NCBI GenBank assembly: GCA_046297495.1
Contig: JBKBIP010000007.1
Coordinates: 124,001 to 188,000, forward strand
Length of the DNA stretch: 64,000 bases
From: JBKBIP01 sp046297495
Lineage (GTDB): Bacteria; Planctomycetota; Planctomycetia; Gemmatales; Gemmataceae
Direction: 5' to 3'
Part shown: piece after piece, positions 45,333 to 52,880 of the stretch
Position numbering within the stretch: the stretch's first letter is position 1
Layout of the letters: every line of letters starts with the position of its first letter
Program-made: the position numbers and the translations under genes
The notes under the pieces: model-generated
The model's input: only the letters and a program-made list of their open reading frames with translations
Database searches by the model: none
What the model was told of the DNA's origin: nothing

Positions 45333-46343
45333 TCAGTCCGCCTCCTCCTTGGGGAAAAATAGCAAGTCATCGTCAACCACTGGCTCCAGCTCTGCTGGCT
45401 TCACGGCAGGTAGTGTTTCCAGCACTTCCAGGACGGGATGGGGGCCATTTGCCGTCGCGGAGGCGGCGTCGGCGGATTCGGCGGGCGCGCTGGCCTTGGC
45501 GGTTTCAGCCACGCCGTTGCCGCGCTTGCGGGACGAGCGGCGGCGTCGGGAGGCTTTCTTGGCGGGGGCCGGCGCCGCCCCGGCTTTCAGCTCATCGCCG
45601 AACCGCGTCACCACGTATGTCCGGCTGCGTTTCTCGGTCTCTAGCTCCACCAACCCTTCCTTCTGAGCATCCTCCAGCAACTCGCTGAACGTGCGGTAGC
45701 CGTGATAGGATTCGTTAAACGATGGCTTCTTGCGTTTCATCGTATCCTTGATCATCGACGACCAGAGCACTTCTTTGTTCTCGCGGCGCAGGGCCAGCAG
45801 CGATTCCAGCAGCAGGGCGAACGCCTTGCGCTTGGTTTCGGGCAGCTGCGAATCGATCTCCGGCGACAACGTCGGTTGTTTGCCCAGGTCCTCGTAATAG
45901 ATGAACTCATCGCAATTGTCGCGCAACAGGTCCGAGGTCGATTCCTGCATTCCCAAACCGATGACGTGCTTGCCGTTCTCTTTGAGCTTGGACACCAGCG
46001 GGGAAAAGTCGCTATCACCGGAAACGATAACGAAGGTGTCAATGTGCTCCTTGGAATAGGCCATGTCGATGGCATCGACGCACAGACGAATGTCCGCGGA
46101 ATTCTTGCCGCTTTGGCCGCGCCGAGGAATCTCGATCAACTCGATGGCCGCCTCGTGCAGCAGGCCCGTGTACGAGGAAAAGCGATTCCAGTCGGCGTAA
46201 GCCTTCTTGACGACGATCTTGCCTTTCTCCACCAGACGTTCCAGCACTCGGCTAATCTCAAAGCGATCGCGCCGGCCCTGAAAGCCCAGGGCCAGATTCT
46301 CGAAATCGATGAAGACCGCCAAGGATCGTTCACCATTGGGCAT
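45333..46343 (-). CDS. NYN-domain ribonuclease-like protein with LOTUS-type domain
   Basis: A 336-residue protein. Residues 1-160 form a NYN (PIN-like) domain: LAVFIDFENLALG with the first acidic metal ligand, then NSADIRLCVDAIDMAY, TFVIVSGDSDFSPLVSKLKENGKHVIGLG and SDLLRDNCDEFIYYED. All the acidic positions of the nuclease centre are present. Residues 165-245 look like an OST-HTH/LOTUS RNA-binding domain (AFALLLESLLALRRENKEVLWSSMIKDTMKRKKPSFNES... FSELLEDAQKEGLV). A basic, Ala-rich tail follows. GGAG precedes the ATG. It is likely an RNA-cleaving or RNA-binding regulator; the target is unknown. Confidence 0.83.
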   Translation of the reverse strand: MPNGERSLAVFIDFENLALGFQGRRDRFEISRVLERLVEKGKIVVKKAYADWNRFSSYTGLLHEAAIELIEIPRRGQSGKNSADIRLCVDAIDMAYSKEHIDTFVIVSGDSDFSPLVSKLKENGKHVIGLGMQESTSDLLRDNCDEFIYYEDLGKQPTLSPEIDSQLPETKRKAFALLLESLLALRRENKEVLWSSMIKDTMKRKKPSFNESYHGYRTFSELLEDAQKEGLVELETEKRSRTYVVTRFGDELKAGAAPAPAKKASRRRRSSRKRGNGVAETAKASAPAESADAASATANGPHPVLEVLETLPAVKPAELEPVVDDDLLFFPKEEAD

Positions 46344-46400
46344 ACATGTGCTCCATAGTTGAGGAACTGAAAGGAGTCCTTCCCACGTTCGAGATGGGAA

Positions 46401-47546
46401 TTACCCCGACCGCCGTAATATCTCCATCAAGCGGTCGAGATCATCTAAGTTATTATAACAATGCGGGCTGACACGTAAGCGCCCCGCGCGTTGATTGATG
46501 ATGATTCCCTCGGCTCGGCTGGTCCGCACTAGCTGGCGAAGGTTGGTCCCCGTCGGGGGAATGAGCGAGACGATGCCGGAGGCGTCTTGCGGTTGCCGGC
46601 TGCTGAACACCGGCCAACCGGCCGCTTCGGCCTGGGCACCCAGATAATCGGTCAACTCCCGCACGCGCGCGGCGATGGCGTCCATCCCCAGCGACACCAA
46701 CAATTCCAGGCTTCCCCCCAAGGCGGTGATGCCGGCGACGTTGAGGCTGCCGCTTTCCCAGCGGCCGGCGTGCGGCTTGAGGCGAAAATCGATGCGCGAG
46801 AAATCGCGGCAGCCGACGACGCTGTTCCAACCCACGCCGATGGGGCGCAGCCGTTCGACCATCTCCCGGCGGATGTAAAAGATACCGGCCCCTTCGGGCC
46901 CCAGCAACCACTTGTGACCATCCGCCGCCAAAAAGTCAACAGGAACCCGCTGAACATCGAGCGGCAGCACGCCCAATCCCTGGATGGCATCAACGAAGAA
47001 CGGGATGCCGCGGGCGCGGCACAGGCTGCCGATGGCGTCGAGGTCGTTCCGAAAACCGCTGGCGAATTCGACGAAACTGAGGCTGACCAGCCGCGTGCGC
47101 GCGTCGAGAGCGGCGCGCAGGTCATCGATCTCCAGCCGGTTGCCCCGACTGGGCACGCGCCGCGTTTCGACGCCGCGACTAGCCAGGTTCAACCACGGGT
47201 AGATGTTGGCCGGGTATTCCTCGGCGGCGGTCACGATATTGTCTCCCGGCTGCCACGGCCAACCCTCGGCGACGATGCCGATGCCCTCGCTGGTGTTCTT
47301 GATGAAGGCGATGTCGAGCGGGTCGGCGTTGAGCAGCTGGGCCGCCAGCCGCCGCGTTTCTTCGACACGCCGCCGCCAGCGCGGCTCGTCGGCCAATCCG
47401 TTCTCGGCCAAGTCGTCGGCCCAATCGCGCATGGCCTGCCGCGCTGGCCCACTGATCGGCGCCACCGCCGCATGATCCAGATAAGCCCAACGCCGTGTCA
47501 CCGGAAAGGCGGCGCGCACACCGTGCCAATCGATGGCGGAGGACAT
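46401..47546 (-). CDS. Class V aminotransferase-fold PLP enzyme
   Basis: About 381 residues. The start at 47546 (MSSAIDWHGVRAAFP) has GAGGAA upstream. The fold is that of cysteine-desulfurase/isopenicillin-epimerase-like enzymes: YLDHAAVAPISGPARQAM, FIKNTSEGIGIVAEGWPW, SFVEFASGFRNDLDAIG, a FFVDAIQGLGVLPLDVQ aspartate, and the PLP lysine in FLAADGHKWLLGPEGAGIFY. No catalytic cysteine loop typical of IscS/SufS is evident, so the reaction is uncertain. It could be a lyase or epimerase. It is divergent from the site-2 protease gene. Confidence 0.82.
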   Translation of the reverse strand: MSSAIDWHGVRAAFPVTRRWAYLDHAAVAPISGPARQAMRDWADDLAENGLADEPRWRRRVEETRRLAAQLLNADPLDIAFIKNTSEGIGIVAEGWPWQPGDNIVTAAEEYPANIYPWLNLASRGVETRRVPSRGNRLEIDDLRAALDARTRLVSLSFVEFASGFRNDLDAIGSLCRARGIPFFVDAIQGLGVLPLDVQRVPVDFLAADGHKWLLGPEGAGIFYIRREMVERLRPIGVGWNSVVGCRDFSRIDFRLKPHAGRWESGSLNVAGITALGGSLELLVSLGMDAIAARVRELTDYLGAQAEAAGWPVFSSRQPQDASGIVSLIPPTGTNLRQLVRTSRAEGIIINQRAGRLRVSPHCYNNLDDLDRLMEILRRSG

Positions 47547-47685
47547 GATGGGGTTCCTCGCGGCTGCTTCCCGGCGGGGCACCCGCCCAAACGGGAGCGC
47601 CGATTTTGCCCTTGTTTATGTCCGTGTCTTTGCTTCCATAATACCGTAGGTTTTGGGTATCCACGTGACGACAAGGGGCTGTGCC

Positions 47686-48510
47686 GTGTTTTTTGAACCA
47701 AATCGAACGCCTTACGATTTGAACTTTAGCATGTTCGGCGTGCCGGTGCGCGTGCATCCACTGTTTTGGCTGATCAGCGCCGTTCTTGGCTGGAACGCGA
47801 TCCATTACGGCTTCAGCTATGTGCTGGTGTGGATAGCTTGCGTGTTCGTATCCATCTTGGTGCATGAGATGGGGCACGTCAGCATGGGGCGGATCTTCGG
47901 CGCGGAGGGGCACATCATCTTGTACGGTTTCGGCGGTCTAGCCATTGGCAGCAACTACCTGTCCAACCGCTGGCAACGCATTGCCGTCGCCTTCGCGGGG
48001 CCGTTGGCCGGGTTCATTTTCCTCGCCTTGATCCTGGGGGCCTTGCAAGTGTTGGCTCCCGACCGCTTACTGCGTCTCACCGCGCAAATCCAGGCGCTGC
48101 TCGACTTGCCGTTTGATCGGAGCGTCTTTCTGCTTCCGCCGAGCTGGGCGGAAGCAGCCTTGTGGAACCTCTTTCTGATCAACTTATTTTGGGGGTTGAT
48201 GAACTTGCTGCCGATTTGGCCGCTCGATGGGGGACAGATCTGCAAGGATTTCCTGATGGGCTGGTGGCCACGCGACGGCTTGCGCTATTCGCTGATCATC
48301 TCTTGCGTGCTGGCGAGTCTCTTGGCTGTCAACGCCCTGCTCGACGCCTATGGCCGACCGCTGATCCCGTTCATGCCGTTCGGTGGCTTTTACATCGCCA
48401 TTCTCTTCGCCCTGTTGGCAGTCAATAATTACCAAGCCTATCAGCAAATCGCTTCCTATCAGCGCTTCGACGCTGGCGAGCGTGAGCCGTGGGAACGGTG
48501 GGATAAGTGA
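47686..48510 (+). CDS. M50 (site-2 protease-like) membrane metallopeptidase
   Basis: About 274 residues. The GTG at 47686 has AAGGGG 7 bases upstream and is preferred to the TTG at 47653. The zinc motif is HEMGH in a membrane helix (SILVHEMGHVSMGR). The second motif NLLPIWPLDGGQ supplies the aspartate ligand. About six membrane segments are present and there is no PDZ domain. Such proteases cut membrane-bound substrates such as anti-sigma factors, but no sigma factor gene is adjacent. Confidence 0.85.
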   Translation: MFFEPNRTPYDLNFSMFGVPVRVHPLFWLISAVLGWNAIHYGFSYVLVWIACVFVSILVHEMGHVSMGRIFGAEGHIILYGFGGLAIGSNYLSNRWQRIAVAFAGPLAGFIFLALILGALQVLAPDRLLRLTAQIQALLDLPFDRSVFLLPPSWAEAALWNLFLINLFWGLMNLLPIWPLDGGQICKDFLMGWWPRDGLRYSLIISCVLASLLAVNALLDAYGRPLIPFMPFGGFYIAILFALLAVNNYQAYQQIASYQRFDAGEREPWERWDK

Positions 48511-48557
48511 ACCAGGGGAACGGGGATAGCTTGTCTATACCGGCGTCCGTCCCTTGG

Positions 48558-49751
48558 TCAGCCGTCCCCTTCCAGCAGGCGACTGAGACGGTCGTTCAAC
48601 TCTTCTTCCGCTCCCGCCGACCAGAGGAAATGCTCCGGCGGTTTGAAGCCGCCTTCACTGGTGAACGTGGCCGACGGCGTGGGACACATAGAGAGAATGC
48701 CGAGCGACGTGCCCTTGAGCCGCAGCTCGAAGGCCGTCACTTGCGACAACTCGGCGGCATCGAGCGTGCCGGGAGCGACGGCCGTGGGGCCGTCGGTGAT
48801 CAGCACTTCCTGTTCGAGCAAAAGCGGCTCTCGAATGGCGCCGGGGACCTGGGCCCGCACTTGAAAGGGACATAGCCCCGCCATGCCCAGCTCGCCGCTA
48901 CTGACGAGGAAGCACGGCCCGACGCGGTCGCCCGGCGCCAATTGCGGGATTTGCCGGCGCAGGTGCATGCCGTCCTTGCTGGTTTGGATGACGAAGCGGG
49001 TGTCGGAGATTCGCAACGAACGGTGAAAGTGACGCAGCGAGATGGCCCGGATGCGCTGGCTGGCCAAGGGCTGTCCCGCCACCATCCAGGTGGCAACCCA
49101 AGTGCCGATGCGGCGCGGGACCTTGTGCGGTATGACGGTGAACAAAGCCTGTTTGCCGGCCAGTTGCGAGCTGCACAATTGGGCCGGCACGGTGCTGACA
49201 ACGCCTGTTCGTTCCGAGCGAAATTCGACCTGAAAACCAAGGTCCAGCAACGGGGCCAAGCTGATGGGGCTGGCCAACAGCGCCGTGGCGATCAACCCGC
49301 GACATTGCGTGGATACAAACGTCTGGCAAGCGACGCTGTGCTCGCCGAGACGGACGAACAAAGTGGGCATCTGCAAGCGCAGGTTTTGGAGAAACTCTTC
49401 CCGTTGCACGATGGGCAAGGTCAATTGCCCCAGCGGATGCTCGCGCCAGAGCAGCTGCGCGGTCGCCGAGCGCGGCGGCGTGGGCAAGCGGAAGAACAAC
49501 AGATAGCGATCCTCGCTGTCGTCGCGGCGCAAGCTGTCCGCGTTGTAGATCATGTTGGTTTCGAGGAGGCGGAGCTGGAAGTCCCCCTTGCGGCGGGCAG
49601 CGGCGGGAAGGCGCAGTGAAGCCTCAACCAGGACCGCCTCGGCATTCCACGGAATGGCCGCGTCCGCCAAGGTCAGGCCGGCTTTCTCATAGCTGAAATG
49701 CAGGGCTTGCGGCTGGGTATTCATGCGCTGCATGGACCACAGATCATGCAT
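48558..49751 (-). CDS. Unknown partner protein in the ubiquitin-like operon
   Basis: About 397 residues, beta-rich, without signal or membrane segment and without a motif I recognise. The chosen start at 49751 overlaps the E1-like gene stop by 8 bases (ATGCATGA), so it is translationally coupled; ATGs at 49733 and 49724 are alternatives. Segments such as YLLFFRLPTPPRSATAQLLW and QALFTVIPHKVPRRIGTWVAT suggest repeated beta-sandwich modules. The end is charged (AEEELNDRLSRLLEGDG). Strict coupling to the E1-like gene implies it works in the same pathway, as modifier carrier, substrate or adaptor. This is inference. Confidence 0.65.
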   Translation of the reverse strand: MHDLWSMQRMNTQPQALHFSYEKAGLTLADAAIPWNAEAVLVEASLRLPAAARRKGDFQLRLLETNMIYNADSLRRDDSEDRYLLFFRLPTPPRSATAQLLWREHPLGQLTLPIVQREEFLQNLRLQMPTLFVRLGEHSVACQTFVSTQCRGLIATALLASPISLAPLLDLGFQVEFRSERTGVVSTVPAQLCSSQLAGKQALFTVIPHKVPRRIGTWVATWMVAGQPLASQRIRAISLRHFHRSLRISDTRFVIQTSKDGMHLRRQIPQLAPGDRVGPCFLVSSGELGMAGLCPFQVRAQVPGAIREPLLLEQEVLITDGPTAVAPGTLDAAELSQVTAFELRLKGTSLGILSMCPTPSATFTSEGGFKPPEHFLWSAGAEEELNDRLSRLLEGDG

Positions 49752-50562
49752 CGCCCAGTCGCGCCAACGCTTGAGCCAGGGCCACATCGAGTTCCTCCGA
49801 CGAGGTGGGGGCCGGTTCCGAACGGCAAATCAAGCATTCGGCCGCGCGCGGGATGCGGAAGCGATAAGGCCGATACGCCTCGTCGAACACCTCCGCCACC
49901 CGCTGCAAGGTGAACAATAAGGTGGTGAAGCCGGGGGCGTAGCCAGCGGGGTCCGACATCAAGCCCAGCGTGACCAGGGCATGCAGGGAAGCAATGACGG
50001 CAATCGAGGCCTTGCTGGCGGGAATGGTGGTTTCCGCCACGGCCCCGCCGGGCTGCGAATAGTCCGGTGGCTTCGCTTGGTCCACCGTGACCGAACGTTG
50101 CAAATGACTGGCGACGCAGCCATAACAAGGCCCGCCGGGGACAAACCAATGCACGAAGCCGCCGATGCCGCCGCTGAGCACTTCCCCCAACGTCCAGGGT
50201 TTGCCGTGCCGCCGCATCAGGGCGTCGAAATGGTACTTGGCCGGCTCGTTGTCGGCCGCGCAGACACCGATGTCCGCTACTGCCACTGCCGCGTCGATGG
50301 CCGGCTGTTGGGCCGGATCGAGCAAATCGCCCATCAAAATATCGACCCGCAGATCGGGCCGCAGAGATTTCAACCAATCCGCGGCTAGCTCCGCCTTCCT
50401 CTCCCCCACCGCCGACGCGGGAAACAGGTGCCGTTCGACGTTGTGTGGTTTGTACACATCCGGCTCGATGAGCGTCACCTGGGTAACGCGCTCATCGCGG
50501 CACACCAAGTCCAATACCGGCATCCCGCCGCTGCCTGCGCCGACTTGGATGAGATGGGCCAC
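49744..50562 (-). CDS. E1-like (ThiF-fold) activating enzyme
   Basis: A 272-residue protein starting with GTG at 50562, after a strong GGAGG. The adenylation site is complete by eye: VGAGSGGMP nucleotide loop (7-15), D35 (IEPD), N41 and R44 (NVERHLF), K56 (GERKAEL) and D104 (CAADNEPAK). Two CXXC pairs (C146/C149 in CYGC and C243/C246 in CLIC) should bind zinc. A separate catalytic cysteine cannot be assigned with confidence. It belongs with E2-like and JAMM genes on the same strand, so it probably activates the C-terminus of a ubiquitin-like protein rather than serving thiamine or molybdopterin synthesis. Confidence 0.87.
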   Translation of the reverse strand: MAHLIQVGAGSGGMPVLDLVCRDERVTQVTLIEPDVYKPHNVERHLFPASAVGERKAELAADWLKSLRPDLRVDILMGDLLDPAQQPAIDAAVAVADIGVCAADNEPAKYHFDALMRRHGKPWTLGEVLSGGIGGFVHWFVPGGPCYGCVASHLQRSVTVDQAKPPDYSQPGGAVAETTIPASKASIAVIASLHALVTLGLMSDPAGYAPGFTTLLFTLQRVAEVFDEAYRPYRFRIPRAAECLICRSEPAPTSSEELDVALAQALARLGDA

Positions 50563-50703
50563 GGGTGGTCCTCCATGAAAAATGGTCTTTATTCCATGTT
50601 ATGGGAGACTGCCGAACGATAAGCGCGAGCCGTTTCGGGAGCGCCGCGAATCGTGATTTCTGCCGGTGGCATGGAACCCTCTGTTCACGGTGGGCGGCTC
50701 TGC

Positions 50704-50753
50704 GATGGATCGTTTCACCCGCGTTGCCGATTCCCCGCGTGAAACGATCCATC
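50704..50753. repeat. Intergenic hairpin, GATTCATCG family, copy 6, inside the operon
   Basis: GATGGATCGTTTCACCCGCG pairs with CGCGTGAAACGATCCATC. It lies between the E2-like and E1-like genes and may reduce read-through. Confidence 0.75.
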
Positions 50754-50794
50754 AAAACATGAATCGACGATTCAGTTAGAGAATCAACCTCTTG

Positions 50795-51220
50795 TCACTT
50801 CGCCTCCGGCAAGGGCCATTCGCCGGTTTCGTGCCAGATTTCATAGCAGGCCAGCCAGCGCCAGGCGGCTTGGATGGCGAAGATGCAGGTGTAGCGCGAC
50901 GGGTCCCAACGGCTGGCCGCCCGCGTGCTCCCCTGACGCCATAAACACAGGGTTTGCCCTTCGAGCAGGTGCGGGCAGTGCTTCAGTGGTGTCAGGACGC
51001 GCGTTTCGGGGGGCACGGTCGGATAGCTGGACACCAGGCGCGTTTCCAGCTGATAGATGTTATGGCCGGGCTTGAGGAGATAACGCAGCACCAAGCTGCT
51101 CCCCAAGCGAACGGCGCGAATTTTAAACTCTGGGTCGCGCCCTTCGTTGTAGCGCTCGATGACCGGCAATTCGATGGTCAGCAAGCGGCGTTTGCCCGCT
51201 TCACTATCGAGAAGTCCCAT
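50795..51220 (-). CDS. E2-like (ubiquitin-conjugating) protein
   Basis: A 141-residue protein with the prokaryotic E2 fold. The start at 51220 (MGLLDSEAGKRR) is chosen because the longer frame runs through a repeat hairpin. The signature is SSYPTVPPETRVLTPLKHCPH, then LEGQTLCLW with C92 as the likely catalytic cysteine, then DPSRYTCIFAIQAAWRWLACYEIWHETGEWP. This order of YPxxPP, H, G-x-x-LCLW and a WxxxYExWxxTGxWP end is the pattern of bacterial E2 families found with E1 and JAB genes. No clear ribosome site precedes it. Confidence 0.82.
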   Translation of the reverse strand: MGLLDSEAGKRRLLTIELPVIERYNEGRDPEFKIRAVRLGSSLVLRYLLKPGHNIYQLETRLVSSYPTVPPETRVLTPLKHCPHLLEGQTLCLWRQGSTRAASRWDPSRYTCIFAIQAAWRWLACYEIWHETGEWPLPEAK

Positions 51221-51308
51221 GGCTCGGTGCGTTAGCGGTGGAATCAGCGGCCTCTCTCCTATCGCCGAAAGCCAATGGAGCCACCTACCGGCGCGGTTGG
51301 GCGGAGCA

Positions 51309-51340
51309 ATGTTTCCCTCCCCGCGTGGGGAGGGAAACAT
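51309..51340. terminator. Perfect 14-bp hairpin between the 60-residue gene and the E2-like gene
   Basis: ATGTTTCCCTCCCC, loop GCGT, then the exact complement. It could be an attenuator, a terminator or a mobile repeat. It lies in the longer open frame of the E2-like gene, which argues against that longer start. Confidence 0.6.
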
Positions 51341-51367
51341 CACCTCTTCCGCTGAGGAATCGTCGGG

Positions 51368-51550
51368 TTAGTAGTGGCACGGAACGGACTTGATGGCGGT
51401 GATGACCTCCTCATCCGGAACCTCGTCGGCGGTGCCCAGGAAGCTGGTGTCGCGTCGATCCATCAGGATCGCCAGGTCCCGTTCGGCGTTGCCCCGCAAG
51501 GCAGTGATGAGTTGTCGCCGTTCCACGTCATTGAGAGGACGGAAATCCAT
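51368..51550 (-). CDS. 60-residue protein in the ubiquitin-like operon
   Basis: A short but well-supported gene: AAGGAG lies about 8 bases before the ATG at 51550, and it fits between the JAMM (46 bases away) and E2-like genes. The protein is charged and probably helical (VERRQLITALRGNAERDLAILMD), then an acidic stretch (TADEVPDEEVITAIK), and ends SVPCHY. It has neither the length nor the strand pattern of a ubiquitin fold and no terminal GG. It may be a modified target, a regulator or a very reduced modifier. I do not know its function. Confidence 0.7.
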   Translation of the reverse strand: MDFRPLNDVERRQLITALRGNAERDLAILMDRRDTSFLGTADEVPDEEVITAIKSVPCHY

Positions 51551-51596
51551 CGTCTTACTCCTTTCCCGTAAAAGAGAGGAAACCTCAAACTCTGCT

Positions 51597-52553
51597 TCAC
51601 ATGTGAGATGCCAGTTCCGCTAACAGGAGATAGACGCCTTGATCGACGCGCTGTTCGCGCGGGTCCGCCGCCAAAATGTCGCCGTCGCGCAAGAGGAAGT
51701 AATGCACGGCATCCTCCTCCAACAGGACGCGCAAGGCGTCATAAGGTTCGGCCAACGGGATGGTGACGACCAGCATCTCTCCCGAACGCCCCGGCACGAC
51801 ATCGAAACGCACTCCTTTTTGCTGTTGGGCCAAACGGTCCAGCCGCTCGGCGTGCTTTTCGATGGTAGACCAGACTGTATGCAAAGGGCGTGCCAAATCC
51901 GGCCCCAAGGTCATCGCCACCGGCAGTGGGCGATAGCTGGCGTCGCCGTCCTTCAAGGCGTACCAACTGAAACACAGCTTGCCCCAGCATTGCAGGTGCG
52001 GCTTCGGCTGTCGAGCCAGCAAGGGGTCATTGTCCGCGTGACCGTCCGCCGTGCCGATGGCGAAAATCCCTTCGCCGCCGCGTAACTGTCCCACCCAGCG
52101 GCTGTCACCGCGATAATCCGCGTCGCTGGGATGGCGCAAGCTGCCGGGGTGCGTATGGACCACCCCCAAGATGGTCAAGCGGCGATCCGTCTGGCGCACG
52201 ATCCGGCTGCCCAACGCTTGCCCGATGCTGTTGAAGCGCACGTGAGCGACGCCGGCATTTCGTTCCGCCCCCGCCGGCAAGGTGGCCAGCGCGATGGCTT
52301 GATGCGCCTCCCGCAAGCCCAGCAGCACCCAGCCCGTTTCTTCCTCGCCGCGCGTGCTGCTCCGATGCTCGGCGAATTCCTGAAACAGCGTTCGCCCCAC
52401 GCCATCGGTCAGCACGACGCGCTGCAGGGGATGGTAGGGAACAGAGCCGCCTACCACCGGACGACGTTGCGGTTCCCCGCCGCGGACGCGCCGCAGGGTT
52501 CCTTGCATCTCCTCGAGCAGCTGGCTGGTGGTGCTGACCAAGACCTGCCACAT
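51597..52553 (-). CDS. JAMM/Mov34 isopeptidase
   Basis: A 318-residue protein with a complete JAMM zinc site: E72 (EEETGWVLLG), H133 and H135 (VVHTHPG), S143 and D146 (SDAD), i.e. HxHx7SxxD. The N-terminal 45 residues and the C-terminal 170 residues are additional; the latter has a WGKLCFSWYAL strand and ends in a small alpha/beta domain (LVVTIPLAEPYDALRVLLEEDAVHYFLLRDG). Such enzymes in bacteria process ubiquitin-like proteins before E1 activation or remove them from targets. It is the first gene of the operon. Confidence 0.85.
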   Translation of the reverse strand: MWQVLVSTTSQLLEEMQGTLRRVRGGEPQRRPVVGGSVPYHPLQRVVLTDGVGRTLFQEFAEHRSSTRGEEETGWVLLGLREAHQAIALATLPAGAERNAGVAHVRFNSIGQALGSRIVRQTDRRLTILGVVHTHPGSLRHPSDADYRGDSRWVGQLRGGEGIFAIGTADGHADNDPLLARQPKPHLQCWGKLCFSWYALKDGDASYRPLPVAMTLGPDLARPLHTVWSTIEKHAERLDRLAQQQKGVRFDVVPGRSGEMLVVTIPLAEPYDALRVLLEEDAVHYFLLRDGDILAADPREQRVDQGVYLLLAELASHM

Positions 52554-52635
52554 GGTTCGTCACGTCTCCTGCTAGAACCGACAGCCAGAAGTCAGGAACC
52601 CGAGGTCACGTGACTCCTGGTACGATAGGGAGCCG

Positions 52636-52827
52636 CTAGAACCACTTCCGCCCCTGTCCGGCCTTGCCACCGGCACTCGCGCTCCATTTCCCACAACCCT
52701 TTTCATCATAACGCCCGTGGTTGAAATAGTCAAAAGGTCCATGCGCGGTTTCACGGCGTGTCGGCTTCACGGCGCGTCGGCGGGGTTGGACACGGGTAGT
52801 CACTGTCGTGGGTTCGTGTCCATCCAT
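52636..52827 (-). CDS. Possible 63-residue basic protein
   Basis: A short frame from the ATG at 52827, with GGAAG about 7 bases upstream, encodes a basic N-terminal half (VQPRRRAVKPTRRE) and GPFDYFNHGRYDEKGCGKW. It lies between nadB and the JAMM gene on the same strand. No homologue is recognised, so it may be a real small gene or chance. Confidence 0.3.
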   Translation of the reverse strand: MDGHEPTTVTTRVQPRRRAVKPTRRETAHGPFDYFNHGRYDEKGCGKWSASAGGKAGQGRKWF

Positions 52828-52880
52828 AGAGGACTTCCGTGAAGCGCTGGCTCCGTGAGGTCGTCCGTCCGCCATTCACT

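Noticed and set aside
51221..51343. Longer E2-like protein starting at 51343
   Set aside because: The added segment (FPSPRGEGNIAPP) is encoded by a perfect hairpin repeat.
48558..52553. Type II CBASS
   Set aside because: No cyclic-oligonucleotide synthase or effector gene is adjacent, and E1 and E2 are separate proteins here.
52572..52754. 60-residue frame just upstream of the JAMM gene as a Ubl
   Set aside because: No ribosome site, no ubiquitin-like pattern, and it ends in repeat-like sequence.
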